A stretch of DNA of 64,000 nt from NCBI RefSeq assembly GCF_963678635.1, contig NC_087069.1, forward strand, positions 38,339,076 through 38,403,075, given 5' to 3'. The position numbers were made by a program, and so were the translations under genes. The notes below the pieces were generated by a model that saw only the letters and a list, made by a program, of their open reading frames with translations, was not told the DNA's origin and did not search any database. Source of the DNA: Symsagittifera roscoffensis (taxonomy: Eukaryota > Xenacoelomorpha > Acoela > Convolutidae). Positions 11,931-24,132 of the stretch are shown piece after piece; the stretch's first letter is position 1, and each line of letters opens with the position of its first letter.

Positions 11931-12283
11931 TCTTTTATCATAACATGCAGAAAAAAACGACACCAATTTGAAAACGTAACCTTGTTTTAAATTTGGTTTC
12001 TTTGGGTGTATTGCTGAGACAACAAAGACCAGTTTCTGGGCCCAAAGCCTACGCACTGGGTCTATTCAGCTCAATTTAATATAAACTAGGCTCACTTTGC
12101 TTATTTTTGAAAAAATTCCCGCAGTGAAAAACCTTGGACCATAAGTTGGGCTCCTAATTTTAAAAATGGGACCAATTCAGCTCGTTTTCCTAAAACCTTT
12201 TCTCATCCAACTCAAAAAATTGCTTAAATAAGCACTCTCCACTGGAAAAAGGAGACCAAATGGGGACCAACTTCGACATCGGC
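11931..12283. other. Non-coding spacer
   Basis: Between the retrotransposon and the ACCCGGG element. No gene or repeat recognised. Confidence 0.4.
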
Positions 12284-13597
12284 ACCCAGGTTGACGTCCA
12301 TAGAAGAAAAAAGCTTATCATACAGTTTCATAAGTTTTTAATGAACATTTTTGGTCTAATTACCTCTTTTAAAGCTTTCTGGTCATTAAAAAAAATGATT
12401 TTAAATTTTTTTATGAAAAATGCTTAACAGACAATTTTCTTAAATGAAAATTATAAAATAGTCATTTTGTCATAGAAAAAATAAACTTTTCAAAAATCAC
12501 CAAAAAACGTGTCTAAGTAACTTTAAACAGATTTAAATAAGTATATATATGATAGAGGGCATTTTGACAATCAAAAACATAATTTTAATTTCCGTCAGAA
12601 AAAGGCTTAGCATAAGTTTTCATTATATGAAAATTGTATGATATGCATTTATTTCATAAGCAAAAACACTTGAGGTAAAATTTTTAATCCTTTTTTTGCT
12701 GCAAACTCGCTTTTGTGCAAAATACAAATTTTACGAAAACAAACGTTGCATGCAAAATTTGACATTTTTGTGTTTATAAGGTAGTCCAGGATGAGTTTCT
12801 CACCCAAAAAAAATCCAAAAATCACAAGAAAGTGTTTTTTTTTGTACATAAGATGATTATCTTTTGTTTCATTTGCTAAAATAAAAAAAATTGTGATAAA
12901 AAACAAGCCTTTTTTTCTCAGCCATCAAAATTTTCATACCAAAAACTATCTAGCCATATTCAAAAAGTTACTTTTTTGGTATATATTTCCAAGTGAAAAT
13001 AATAAAAGTAACTTTTATGGCTAAAATCACCAAATGCAGTTTATCTGTTTGATAACTGCCTGTTACACTCTGAGTTTTTTATGACAAAAATCCTTAGCTA
13101 GTGTTTCGGTTAAAACACGAAATCTCGAACCAAAAATTTTTTTTATTGTTAACATGCTTATATTTTTAATCGCTAAGATAAAAACAAAATTGTAAGAGAA
13201 ACAGGCCTTTTATTCTCCACCACCAAAACTTTTAAACTGACAAATTTCCAGCCACATACAAAAAGTTACTATTTTGGTAAATAATTCCATGTGAAAATGT
13301 TAAATTTAACGTTCATGGCTAAAATCACTAATTGCAGATTATCTGCGTGGTACCTGCCAGTTACACTTTGGGTTTTCTTATGACAAAAAACTTCGATTTC
13401 ATTTATCGAAAAATGCTTCTCATACAATTTCATAGTATGGAAAAAATGCTTGCCATACAATTTCATATATGGAAAAGTGCTTATTTTGCTATTTTCATAC
13501 ATATACTTTTGCTCTATGAAATTGTATGAAAGAGTATGAAAAGCATTTTTTTCATTTATGAAAAATGTATGATAAGCATTTTTTTGTCAACCCGGGT
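12284..13597. mobile_element. ACCCGGG-TIR non-autonomous transposon, copy 1
   Basis: The left end (acccaggttgacg, then gcttatcatacagtttcat) is the inverted form of the right end (ataagcatttttttgtcaacccgggt). The interior is AT-rich and non-coding, with many tatgaaa and gcttatcata motifs in both orientations. It also holds a block, 'gtagtccagg', shared with the other copies. The TA beside the ends in this and copy 4 suggests a TA target, as for Tc1/mariner elements, but no transposase is present. Length about 1.31 kb. Confidence 0.75.
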
Positions 13598-15089
13598 ATG
13601 ATTCAATAACTGCTGAAAGGCTAAAAAACTGTTGTAGAACATTAACAACTAAAAATGAATCCCTATACAAGAATTGCTTATAAAACTATTCACATTTTGT
13701 TGAACTAATTAAACGTATTTAAATCATTTTTTCGCAGGAGTGAATTCTTTTTTTTGAAATAGACTTTCCCACGTCTCATTTGAAAACTATTCCACATAGC
13801 CCAAAAAAAACAAAGCAAAAATTATATTGAGTAGTTTTGATAAAAGGTTTCACTAATAAATGCATTTTAACAGCTTCATTTTGGGCCGTGTTTTGGAATT
13901 TTTCCAAAAGATTAACGTTTAACAAAAGCAATCGCCTTACATTGGTTATACGTGATGCATACTAACTTTTTTTCCCGTTCTTAAATATTATAATTTTCCC
14001 GTTTTGTGAGATGGGTTGTTCGAAATTGAATAGTTGTACCTTATTCTTGCTTGATTATAAAATTAAAGGTTTATGGATTGAGTATAAATAACTTCACTCC
14101 GAGAGAAGAAAAAACTACTTGTCACCGATTTGTCAATTTTGACTTGCTCTCTGATTGTTCAAATTTTGGTGCTTGATTTCACTCTTTTTAAACCGAGTTT
14201 CATTCTGATTTACCATTTTTTAAATGTCTTTACAAAGCCATAATTCGAAAACTAAATAAAATGAATGAAGGTGGAAAAGTGGCTCAACACAGAAGGTGGG
14301 AGAAAAAACCAATTTTGTCGATTTTTGACACGCGCTCTTTTTTGTCGTTTTTTGGGTCTGGTAGTGTTTTTGCCCTTGAAATCATTAATAACAATTGTAC
14401 AAACTGATGTGTTATCTTCTTCTTTACACAATAGCCTTTTTCACAGCTCTTCGAAGACTTTTGATCTACTTGCTGGGTTTTTTTTGAGAAACATACTATT
14501 ATTACGTGTTTACATTAAGGCATGTATGGGTACAAAAAACAATAAAAATCATAATAATCATAATAATAATAATAAGTTGTTTCCAAACGATATCTAGTTA
14601 CAAAGTTATTTATAAAAATTTATATATACAAATTAGAATCGTTTGGGAGAACACCATTAAGCCAACAAGGCCTGTTTTCAGGTGTCTCATTAAGCGGAAA
14701 ACAAAAAAAAATACTTAAATTCTTTAATCCAATGCAATGGATTTTCTACCGGTAACCATTTATTAAACGTAAAACCTCTTTATTCGCACCTTTAAACCAA
14801 TCGCTTCTATGTTGTGAGTTTTTATATTGGTTAGGATATGATAAGTAAACCGAAGTTCTTTCCTTGCAATCGTCTTTTTTGAACTAGTGATCAATTTTTC
14901 AATTTAATATGTCTGATGATGAGATTTTCTAGATCAAATTTTTGAAATTGATTTTTTTTGCTTCCGCTCCACAGCTTATAACAGTGGAACCATTTTTATA
15001 AGTAAAACTTTATTGCAAAGTTTTTCTTAGGATCTCAATGAGACGCTTTTGTGTAGACGCGCTTATAATAAAATTTTTAATGGTCGACA
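13598..15089. other. AT-rich non-coding DNA with an AAT microsatellite
   Basis: No gene recognised. A microsatellite of aataatcat-like units lies at 14535-14577. The open frame at 14265-14597 runs into it and is not convincing. Confidence 0.4.
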
Positions 15090-16520
15090 AATTAAGTGGA
15101 GAAAATTTTGTTCCGACCATTTGACAAATGGGGAGGAACTTTGTATTCGGTGAGTTTTATTTTTTTTTCATTGAGTTTTCCACGCAAAGTCAAGTACCGT
15201 CAATCGCAATTCGAACGAAGTTTCAAAAATTTGGAAAAAATTATCCCCTTGTCAAGAAAAACTAGTTTATATATTTTGAGATTTTTTTTATTTCGACTGA
15301 GTAAAGCAATCGAGTTACGCTTGTTATATGAAACCTGACTTTTCTTTGGACTTTAAGGCTAAAAAAAACAAGTTTTTGATGGCTCATTTAGCACTTGATT
15401 TGCAAAAAAAATTAAGAAAAAAATTGAAAGTCGTGCAAAAAATGTCGAGTAAAACTTAGTCGACCATGTCTAAATCAATTGTTTTCTATGCGGTTGTATA
15501 GTTTCGAATCTCCACAACGCGCACTTAAAATGACACTAATTTAATAAAACTCTGTTGATACCCATATCTGTTGATACCCATATTTGAGTAAATTTTCATG
15601 AAAGACGACCATTTCCCATTATTGCCTAACTCCTTTGTGCTCTTTATTGTCTAACCCATTTGAGCCTGGAAATGAGCCAAATCACAATTCGGAAAAGAAT
15701 TGAATTTGTTCAAATTTTGCCTATGCATATATTTCACCAAAAAATTGGATGTTTGCTTTTTTTATTGGTCCAGAAAATATCGACAAAAAATTGTTTACCA
15801 CATTTAAAAACTGCCAGACCCGATTTCTTAACTTTTTTTCTGAAAATTTCATCAATGTTTAAAGGTAACACTACTGCCAAGACTTAAAAAAGCAGTCAGA
15901 TTTTTCAACAGTTCGCCTTTATACGAGCAGTTTTGCTCTCTATTGGACTCAAATTTAAACACTTTCTTTTTTTTTGGCTTTTAAGGGACCAAAACAAAAA
16001 GATCAAAATTTTCAGGTTAGCAAAGACATTGTTGGCAGAACGTTTTTGGGAGGTTTAAATGAACGTTGAAACAATCATGTCCTTGTATAGATCTGTTTAA
16101 TTATTCCCACTATTGCAAAAGAGGAAAAACTTTGTATTCGTGAGGTTAATTATTTTCTCTCTTTTCACGCAAAATCATTTACCACAAATAATAACTGTAA
16201 CTTCTCGAGTGAATCTCCATATTGAAACCCTTTCGCCTCATATTTCACTTATTTTAAAAACTTCAAAAAATTTGTCGTGGGAGAAAACTGGTAAAGGTTT
16301 TTTGAGTTTCAGTTCAATGTCAAGCAAGTAAAACGAACGAGTAAGCTTGCTAGAGAAAAATAGGCCCTGAAATTTTAGCTTTTTTCCAGTGACTTGGAGC
16401 TGCACTCAAGTTTAGATTTATTTTTTTTGCAAGTTTTTTTCACAATTAAAGGTTTGCCGGATTTTTAAAACCTGTAAAAGGCCCAAAAAATATTTGACTT
16501 TGAGTTTCCCAAAAACGATT
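15090..16520 (+). repeat. Two further family W AT-rich repeat copies
   Basis: Segments at about 15090-15480 and 16100-16500 repeat the family W landmarks: gaactttgtattcg, a T-rich pyrimidine block, ccacgcaaa-tcaagtacc, then T-rich sequence. Between them, at about 15922, is an isolated tatacgagcagttttg, the 3'-terminal motif of family H. Boundaries are approximate. Confidence 0.45.
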
Positions 16521-17448
16521 AAATATGCTAAGAAAACAAAAACTAACTTCGATCTATTTTTCACGAACTTTTTAATTTTTATCTTCAAAAAAATCTTTAA
16601 TTTTCATTAGAGGGAGCCAATTGTAAAAAATAAAATTTGAATCAATATTAATTTATTTTTAAGGTATAATAATTTTTCAAAATCGTAATACACTTTTAAA
16701 AATCCAAAAAATCAGTTGCTAGTGAATTTGTTTCAATTTTTTTTTTTTTGATAAATTGGCATGTTCAAATGTAAGCAACAAAAATATGAAAGAAAATTTC
16801 AAATTTGAAAATTTTTTTCATTTTTTTTGTGATAAATGCGCACTAATAGGCTTTTTTGCCTATAAATAAATTATAGGGCTATATTTTTTCAACGACAAAT
16901 AAATCAGCTTTAATTCGGTACAAATGAAAAAACTTTTTTTTTGCTGTCAAAAAAACGTCCGCGTTTAGTTTCCATTGCAAATTAGATATAGAACTATGAA
17001 TAAAACTGTGATTGCACTAATTTGAACTTTAACTTTTTGAACAATTTGAGCTCAAAAGTATGAACATTTAAGCAATGAATTAGCGGTGAGTTAGCGATGA
17101 ATTTTTGTAGCGATGAATTAACGATGAGTTTGCGATGAATTAGCGAGTTGAAGTACTTCAATACTTGGATTGCCCCACATAGGCAAAGGTGTGGAAATTT
17201 TCTGTGTGTGGGGAGTGGGGCGGATTTTACAGCCTAAATCGTTAAATCCAAAGCAAATCAGAAAATAGAAGAAAAATCAGAAGAAAAAGATTGAAAACAC
17301 AACAACAAATGTTCATTTGAAATAAAATGTTTTGATCGGTAATTTGAGGAAAACTAAATTGCTAAATTTGAATATTCTTTAGTTTCTTTATTTAGCAAGG
17401 ATTTTAGTGGTGAAATAACTATTTTTACTACTAATTTAGCTCTAATTG
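16521..17448. other. AT-rich DNA with gcgatgaatta tandem motifs
   Basis: No gene recognised. At 17075-17145 there are five or so imperfect copies of gcgatgaatta/gcgatgagtt. Confidence 0.4.
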
Positions 17449-17991
17449 TTCCGACTTTCGGTACGAAAGTAACGGAATATTTGTGCTCGGGGTGGGTTTT
17501 TTTTTCTTCGGACAAATTTCGACTTTTTAACTAGCAATTTTTGACGGAATTTTTTTTATATCATTCAAAAAGTATTGTTGTCCTGAGCTTAAGTTTGAAA
17601 AGATATTTCACCTGTGATCATTTTTCGTAAAGTTATGAGGGTTTAAAGACTGCCATTTTTACCATTTTGACCAATTTGGGACAATTAACGCGCGATATAA
17701 TTTGCGCTATTAACGCGTAAGCGGAGATTTAATCCGTCTTATAAATCGTTCCAAATTAGTTGAACGAAGCTTATTTGCCATAATTGATTTGTTACAAGGA
17801 ACGAAATCTCTCTTTTTGTACTTTATATGGCGTGTGGGGGGATCATTTTCTTAAAAAATTTCAAATTAAAAAGAAAAATTTTCGTTTTATTTTATTTCAT
17901 TTGATTTTTTAAATGTTATTACTGCTGCTCCATAAACCTTAAAGGCAGTCGGAACATTCAGGGCTTCGCCCTGATACGAGCAGTCTTGTTT
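17449..17991 (+). repeat. Full-length family H hairpin-ended repeat
   Basis: One of the best copies, about 540 bp. The 5' end is a short palindrome (actttcggtacgaaagt) and the 3' end carries the perfect hairpin cagggcttcgccctg followed by atacgagcagtcttgtt. No TIRs or evident target duplication are visible. A 3'-terminal hairpin about 11 bp from the end and the lack of coding capacity suggest a non-autonomous Helitron-like element. The terminal CTTG is not the canonical CTRR, so the class is uncertain. Confidence 0.75.
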
Positions 17992-18600
17992 GTTTTTTGT
18001 TTTCCAGTGCTAAATCAACGATATTTCATCGCTCTTTTATCAATCAATGTTCATTGTTCATCTTTACAAAACTGCCAATTCAAAAATCTATGAAATAACA
18101 CGAAATCATCCATGAAAATTTAATTAAAATTAGACTAACGTTTTTCAACGGTGATTGATACTGTGAAACTAATTTGTTCTTAGCAAAAAAAACCTACTAG
18201 TGTGTATAGAATCAAGAAAAAACGAGTTCTAAAAACGAGTTTTTCTGTTCTAAAAGCTTTTGCTTTTGTACACTTTTTGGGGCTTTTGGTTGAAATTGTC
18301 TTAGAGGCATTATAGCCTCTGTCGTAGCATCAAAAGGAGAGTAAAAATCGAAATAGAAAACCTCTTCATCTTAACAAAACTTCCCAAACAACTGAACGAA
18401 AGTTTAGCTCAACAAATGTTTTAGAGAATCTTAACAAAACAGTTTTTAAAAAATGTTGAATTTAAAAGTGGCTTAAGTGTGACTTTTTTATTTTGTCCAT
18501 TTGTGTTAATTTCTAAGCTTAACTTATTCCAGTAAAGTTTTTCTGCTTTCAATGAAAAAGCTAGAAAAACCTAATTAAATCTGTTGAAAAAGATCCTTGT
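17992..18600. other. Non-coding spacer
   Basis: AT-rich, with no gene or clear repeat. It lies downstream of the receptor fragment that follows on minus. Confidence 0.4.
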
Positions 18601-19110
18601 TCATCGAACATCATCATTGTCAAGTATTGACTCTATTATAGCGTCCAAAATATGAAGTAGGAAAAATCCCGTGATAATTAGAGTTACAATAGAGTAGATC
18701 CGCTTGCGTTTTTGATCAGACAAAATTACCGGGTAATCAGTAGCATGACAAACCATAATGTATCTTTCCCATGCCATTAATGCACAAATAATCGAATTAG
18801 AGTAGATAGGAATTCTCGTTGCAGCAGTTATATAATACATGAAGTCTTCCAAAACCAAATAAATCTTTTCATTTCGACATGACACTTTCCAATTAAACGA
18901 CAATGCACAATTTCTTTTTGGAAGTTAACCCTAGCCATAACACAAAGGTTATGCATGACTAATCCCCAAATTATCAGTGGATTGCAATTGAAAGATAAAT
19001 GGATAAAAATAATATAACTTCGCGTACTAATGGTGTAAAATTTGTCATTGAACTCCACGTACAGTTTTTGAATTGTCGGATTTGAAATTGAAGTAATCGC
19101 TATTGAATGT
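18601..19110 (-). pseudogene. Seven-transmembrane receptor gene fragment
   Basis: Two overlapping minus frames encode membrane segments of a G-protein-coupled receptor. The first, from about 19110 to 18828, has a hydrophobic segment SYIIFIHLSF...PLIIWGLVMHNLCVMARV. The second, 18903-18601, has a TM3-like segment ending MAWERYIMVCHA, with ERY in the place of the DRY motif. A basic loop (SDQKRKRIY) and a TM4-like SIVTLIITGFFLLHILDAI follow. TM1 and everything after TM4 are missing and a frame change lies near 18900, so it is a remnant or a pair of exons. The subfamily cannot be named from this piece. A family H repeat at 19149 adjoins its 5' side. Confidence 0.65.
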
Positions 19111-19148
19111 GGAGTATTTTTTCATTGATTTTGTGTTTTCATTTTTTG

Positions 19149-19314
19149 TTCCGACTTTCGTATCGAAAGTAACGGCTTTTTGTGCTCGGAGTGGTTTTTT
19201 TTTCCTTCAGACATATTTCGAACTTTTAACTAGCCATTTTTGACAAAATTTTTTATATCAGCCAAAAAAACACCAAACATTTAAGGCTTTGCCCTGATGC
19301 GAGCAGTGTTGTTT
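19149..19314 (+). repeat. Internally deleted family H repeat
   Basis: Both ends are clear (actttcgtatcgaaagt at the left; ggctttgccctg then gcgagcagtgttgtt at the right), but most of the middle is gone, leaving about 166 bp. Retention of both termini is typical of non-autonomous derivatives. Confidence 0.7.
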
Positions 19315-19844
19315 CGATATCGGGAACGAAAACTTACCAGAAAGATAATCACCAAAGCAGGCACAAAACGACCCCTTTCAGAGTTTTTTTGAATAATAGA
19401 TTAGAACCAGTTCGTTAAAAATACTATGGAACCCGAGTCAAGTGCAATATAGCATTAGAAAGAACTTATTTATTAAACGTAAATAGAAATTTTGTAATCT
19501 TTTAATAGCTACATAATTTTACGGAGAACCAAAATCAGAGCAAACAATTTTTTTTAAATGAGGTTCCATGGATAGTAATCGATTATAATGGATTTTCGTG
19601 GTCTGTCTCCATAAAACTCTAAAATTGTCAATTATAATTGATTAAAAAGCGATCATAAAACAAATAAATTCGAAATCATTTTAACACATTATAATCGATA
19701 AAAATGGATTATAATGGATTATAATTGATATTTATGGGTAGGAGCCTGGATTTTCCAAACCCTCGCAATCAAAGATTCAAAACTTGAATTTTGCAAACAG
19801 AAAAAATAACTTTAATTTTACGCTACAGCTGATCTACTGATCTT

Positions 19845-20712
19845 TTTGGTACGAAGTTCCTAACAAAAGTAGCGAAATATTTGTGCTCGGGTTTTTTTTT
19901 CTTCAGACATTTTTTGACTAATCAGCTAGTCATTTTTGGCTGAATTTTTTGACCTGAGCTCAAAAGTTTTGTTGACCTGAGCTCAAATTTAAAAAGGCAC
20001 TTCACCTGTGTTCATTTTTTGTAACGGTGTGGGGGTGTGAAGATTGCCACTTTGGCCAACTTGGGACAATTAACGCGCGATTTGTTTCGCGCTATTAATG
20101 CATAAGCGGATATTCAATCCGTCTTAGAATCTGTTCCAAATTTGTTAAAGTGAGCTTATTTACCATAATTGATTTATTAATAGAAGCAAAACCTATCACT
20201 TTTTACTTTTATGGAGTGTGGAGGGCTGATTTTTACAAAAAATCTCAAATAACAAAAATCATTTTATTTTTTACATTTATTTTTTTCATGTTAGTACTGC
20301 TCCATAGACCTTAAAAGGCAGTCATAGCATTACATTAGTTTCACTATTTTGTATAAGTTAGTACTACCTGGTTCAATAATTGCCACCTAGGTGAAAAAGA
20401 TTTTAGTGCGAGTCTGCAAAACTCCAAGATCTATACACTGAATTTTTATGAAGCTTCGTTGATTCTACTAGGAAACTGACCAGATAGTAACAACAGTGGT
20501 AGTTTATTTCTAGAATTACTAGAACTCATAGATAAGATATATGAGGACTTCTACAACTCATAGATAAGATATAATTTTCACGTTCAATCTGCAGTTCTTT
20601 AGTTAAATTTTTGCGCTCGTCACAAATTAAAGCTTCTGCGTTTGGATTTTTGGTTTTCTTAAGAACGTTTCTGAAAGTGAAAATTCAATTTTGCACCATA
20701 ATACGAGCAGTT
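19845..20712 (+). repeat. Family H-related repeat inside tandem unit A
   Basis: Begins with aagttcctaacaaaagtagcg and tgctcgg, passes the attaacgcgcga and agcggatattcaatccgtc landmarks, and ends with taatacgagcagttttg at about 20712. It is a longer, distinct subfamily of the repeat at 17449. Confidence 0.6.
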
Positions 20713-20869
20713 TTGTTTCTATTTGTCTTTCCTTCCGCCTTTCTACTCCCTACTAACTCCCATAATTCTTACTTTCTTCGCTCACCACCACCTCTCCTCC
20801 CCACCACACTTACTGTTAAAATACGCGTGCTCCCCCTACTCCCTCAAATGCACACACTCATTTAACAAT

Positions 20870-21010
20870 CACCCCAATCTGGTCGGTGGGGGTGGGCGGT
20901 GGTTGAGGGTAGGTGGGGAAGGTTTTAGGTTGAATGAGGGTAGGAGGATGGCGTAGGTGGGGGTGGTTAAGGGTTGGGGGGTTGGTGGTTAATGTGGGTA
21001 GGTGCAGAAA
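20870..21010 (+). repeat. G-rich block with quadruplex potential (copy 1)
   Basis: Dense G3-G6 runs, for example gggggtgggcggtgg and gggttggggggttgg, follow a C-rich stretch at about 20780-20840. Such runs can form G-quadruplexes on plus. This is inference from base pattern only. The open frames across this segment are compositional artefacts. Confidence 0.5.
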
Positions 21011-21190
21011 GGTGGTTATGGAACATTCAACTCAAGGTGAGTAGGTTTAGAAATCGAGTGGTCTGTGAGTAATATAGAAAAAGATGCATATTTTGCAGAA
21101 AATTTGAAAAAATTACAGTGATTATAATCCATTATTATCCATTGTAATGGATTTTAAATGGATTCTAACCAACTTTTTAATCTAAAAACA

Positions 21191-22775
21191 ATGGATTATA
21201 ATTGATTAAAAAACGATCATAAAACAAATAAATTCGAAATCATTTTAACATATTATAATAGATAAAAATGGATTATAATGGAATATAATGGATTATAATT
21301 GATTTTTATGGGTAGGAGCCTAGATTTTCCAAACCCTCGCAATCAAACATTCAAAACTTGATTTTTGCAAACAGATAAAATAACTTTAATTTTAGGCTAC
21401 AGCTGATCTACTGATCTTTTTGGTCCGAAGTTCCTAACAAAAGTAGCGAAATATTTGTGCTCGGGTTTTTTTTCTTCAGACATTTTTCGACTAATCAACT
21501 AGTCATTTTTGGCTGAATTTTTCTTATTTTGTTCAAAAAGTTTTGTTGACCTGAGCTCAAATTTAAAAAGACAATTCACCTGTGTTCGTTTTTTGTAACG
21601 GTGTGGGGGTGTGAAGATTGCCACTTTGGCCAACTTGGGACAATTAACGCGAGATATGTTTCGCGCTATTAATGCTTAAGCGGATATTCAATCCGTCTTA
21701 GAATCTGTTCCAAATTTGTTAAAGTGAGCTTATTTACCATAATTGATTTGTTTATTGAAGCAAAACTTATCACTTTTTACTTTATATGGAGTGTGGAGGG
21801 CTGATTTTTACAAAAAATCTCAAATAAAAAAAAATCAATTTATTTTTTTACATTTAATTTTTTCATGTTAGTACTGCTCCATAGACCTTAAAAGGCAGTC
21901 AGAGCATTATATTAGTGTCACTATTTTGTATAAGTTAGTAGTACCTGGTTCAATAATTGCCACCTAGGTGGAAAAGATTTTAGTGCGAGTCTGCAAAACT
22001 CCAAGATCTATACACTGAATTTTTGTGAAGCTTCGTTGATTCTACTAGGAAACTGACCAGATAGTAACAACAGTGGTAGTGTATTTCTAGAATTACTAGA
22101 ACTCATAGATTAGATGTATGAGGACTTCTACAACTCATAGATAAGATATAATTTTCACGTTCAATCTGCAGTTCTTTAGTTAAATTTTTGCGCTTGTGAC
22201 AATTTAAAGCTAATGCGTTTGGATTTTTGGCTTTCTTAAATAAGTTTTTGAAAGTGAAAATTCAGTTTTGCACCATAATACGAGCAGTTTTGTTTCTATT
22301 TGTCTTTCCTTCCGCCTTTCTACTCCCTACTAACTCCCATAATTCTTACTTTCTTCGCTCACCACCACCTCTCCTCCCCACCAACCTTACTGTTAAAATA
22401 CGCGTGCCCCCCTACTCCCTAAAATGCACACACCCATTTAACAATCACCCCACCCTAGTTGGTGGGGGTGGGCGGTGGTTGAGGGTAGGTGGGGAAGGTT
22501 TTAGGTTGAATGAGGGTAGGGGGATGGCGTAGGTGGGGGTGGTTAAGGGTTGGGGGGTTGGTGGTTAATGTGGGTAGATGCAGAAAGGTGGTTTTGCAAC
22601 ATTCAACTTAAGGTGAGTAGGTTTAGAAATCGAGTGGGCTGTGAGTAATATGGAAAAAGATGCATATTTTGCAGAATATTTGAAAAAAATTACAGTGATT
22701 ATAATCCATTATAATCCATTGTAATGGATTTTAAATGGATTCTAACCAACTTTTTAATCTAAAAACAATGGATTA
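21191..22775 (+). repeat. 1.56 kb tandem unit B
   Basis: Second copy of the unit at 19630-21190, with a matching internal family H-like repeat (21418-22290), C-rich stretch and G-rich block (22440-22580). Small differences (for example ctggtcggtggg versus ctagttggtggg) indicate some age or gene-conversion patches. Confidence 0.85.
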
Positions 22776-23690
22776 TAAGGGATTTTAGTCGCTTGCGTGG
22801 TCCCAAATTATAACTATAATCGATTATCATGTCAACATTTTGGACCACGAAAACTAATTATAAGTGATTATTGTCCAGCGAACATCACTGCGTGTGATTT
22901 TATAGATTTTATGTTCATTAAGTAATTTTACCATTACGAGGCAAAAAGGACGCTCCCTTTGTTTTTTTGTAATTTCATTTCCTCTGATTGTTCCGACAAA
23001 ACTTTAACATGTTTAAAGGCTTGTCTATGGAATCCAGGAACATACAGACACAAAATTGATTGCGGTGAGATTTTTGATTTGTTGAGGTGAGATCTTAGGT
23101 TGAATGAGGGTAGGGGGATCGCGTAGCTGGGGTGGGTAGTGCTTGGGGGGCTAGTGATTGGTGAGGGTAGGTACAAAAATATGGTCTTGCAAAATTTTAA
23201 TAAAGGTGAGTAGGTTTAGAAATTGAGTAATGTAGAAAAATTTTCACATTTTGCATAAAAATTGGAAAAAAAACTATAGATGTGATAACCTATCATTAAA
23301 CCTTATAATTCATTTAAATGGATTACAATCAAGTTTTTTTTCTGAAAAAGTTATGGATTATAACGCAATTTAATCGACTGCGTGGTCCCAAAGTTTTTTT
23401 TATAATCGATTATAAACTCATTAAATTTGACCACGAAAACTGATTATTATCGATTAATATCCAGGAACCTCACTGCGGGTAGTTTCATAGACGAAATGCA
23501 TTAAGTTATTTTATCATTAAGAGGCCAAAATGTTTGTTCTGTGAACTGTAAGCAGATTCGGTAAAAAAGACGCTGCCTTTGTTTTTCTTTATGTAGTTCA
23601 TTTTTCTGATCATTACGACAACATTTAAACAACTTTAAAGACTTGTATCTGGAATTCAGGAACAAAGAGTCACAAAAAATCTTCAGATAG
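22500..23690 (+). repeat. Diverged ~590 bp tandem repeat
   Basis: 22500-23087 and 23088-23690 align in the same order. Shared elements are a ttgaatgagggtaggggga start, a gagtaggtttagaaat block, ATTATAATCC motifs and gactgcgtggtccca-like sequence. These are followed by the terminal edge, a 'gacgctgcctttg' block and a 'catgtttaaaggcttgt'-like block. The copies are clearly diverged. It is an older duplication than the 1.56 kb one. Confidence 0.6.
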
Positions 23691-24132
23691 CTAATTTTTG
23701 AAACTATTCTCATTCAGATTTAAGCTCCCTATCTGACCAACTGATTTTTCAGTAAAAACAAAAACATTATTGTTTCACTACAAGCTACGCTTCAAAATTC
23801 GTGATTTCTAATCTAACAACAAAAGTCAGGACGTAAAATATTAGTATTCCAAGCACTGAGATAATTTCGACGATACAGTCCAAAAATAACTACCTTAGCT
23901 TTGGAAAAATTCGACAAACGATATTCAAAAAAAACTTGGTGAACTTAAGTCCCATCAGCATGATGTTTTTGTGCTGTATCAATCAAGCACTTCAACAAAA
24001 CCCAATTGAAACAATGATGCATTGCGTCAGGAAAACGAACACATTTTTGCATCCCATATTGGACTTATATGAGACGTTAAGCTTATAAATTTACTCTTAC
24101 TAACAACAAAAATAATCTTACATAATTAACAG
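23691..24132. other. Non-coding spacer
   Basis: No gene or repeat recognised before the left edge of the next ACCCGGG element. Confidence 0.4.

Larger units (their letters stand above)
19630..21190 (+). repeat. 1.56 kb tandem unit A
   Basis: Nearly identical to 21191-22775 at an offset of about 1.56 kb, with the two units directly adjacent. Each unit holds an ATTATAATCC cluster, a degraded family H copy (starting near 19850), a pyrimidine-rich block, a G-rich block near 20880-21010 and another ATTATAATCC cluster. Confidence 0.85.
19556..23484. mobile_element. CCCGCA-family TIR element swollen by tandem duplication
   Basis: The left edge (gaggttccatggat, then taatcgattataatggatt) is an inverted relative of two right edges, at 22850-22895 and at 23450-23484 (aatatccaggaacctcact, gcgggta). 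The same termini bound the cleaner element at 28361-29590. The ends are lined with attataatcgattataatcc motifs. The interior holds two 1.56 kb tandem units, family H repeats and G-rich blocks. A third, diverged end unit creates the nested right edges. No transposase is seen. Confidence 0.6.

Noticed and set aside
20611-20956. Overlapping Ser/Pro/Leu-rich plus ORFs, repeated at 22227-22532
   Set aside because: They are produced by the C-rich and G-rich blocks of the tandem unit and are not conserved as protein.
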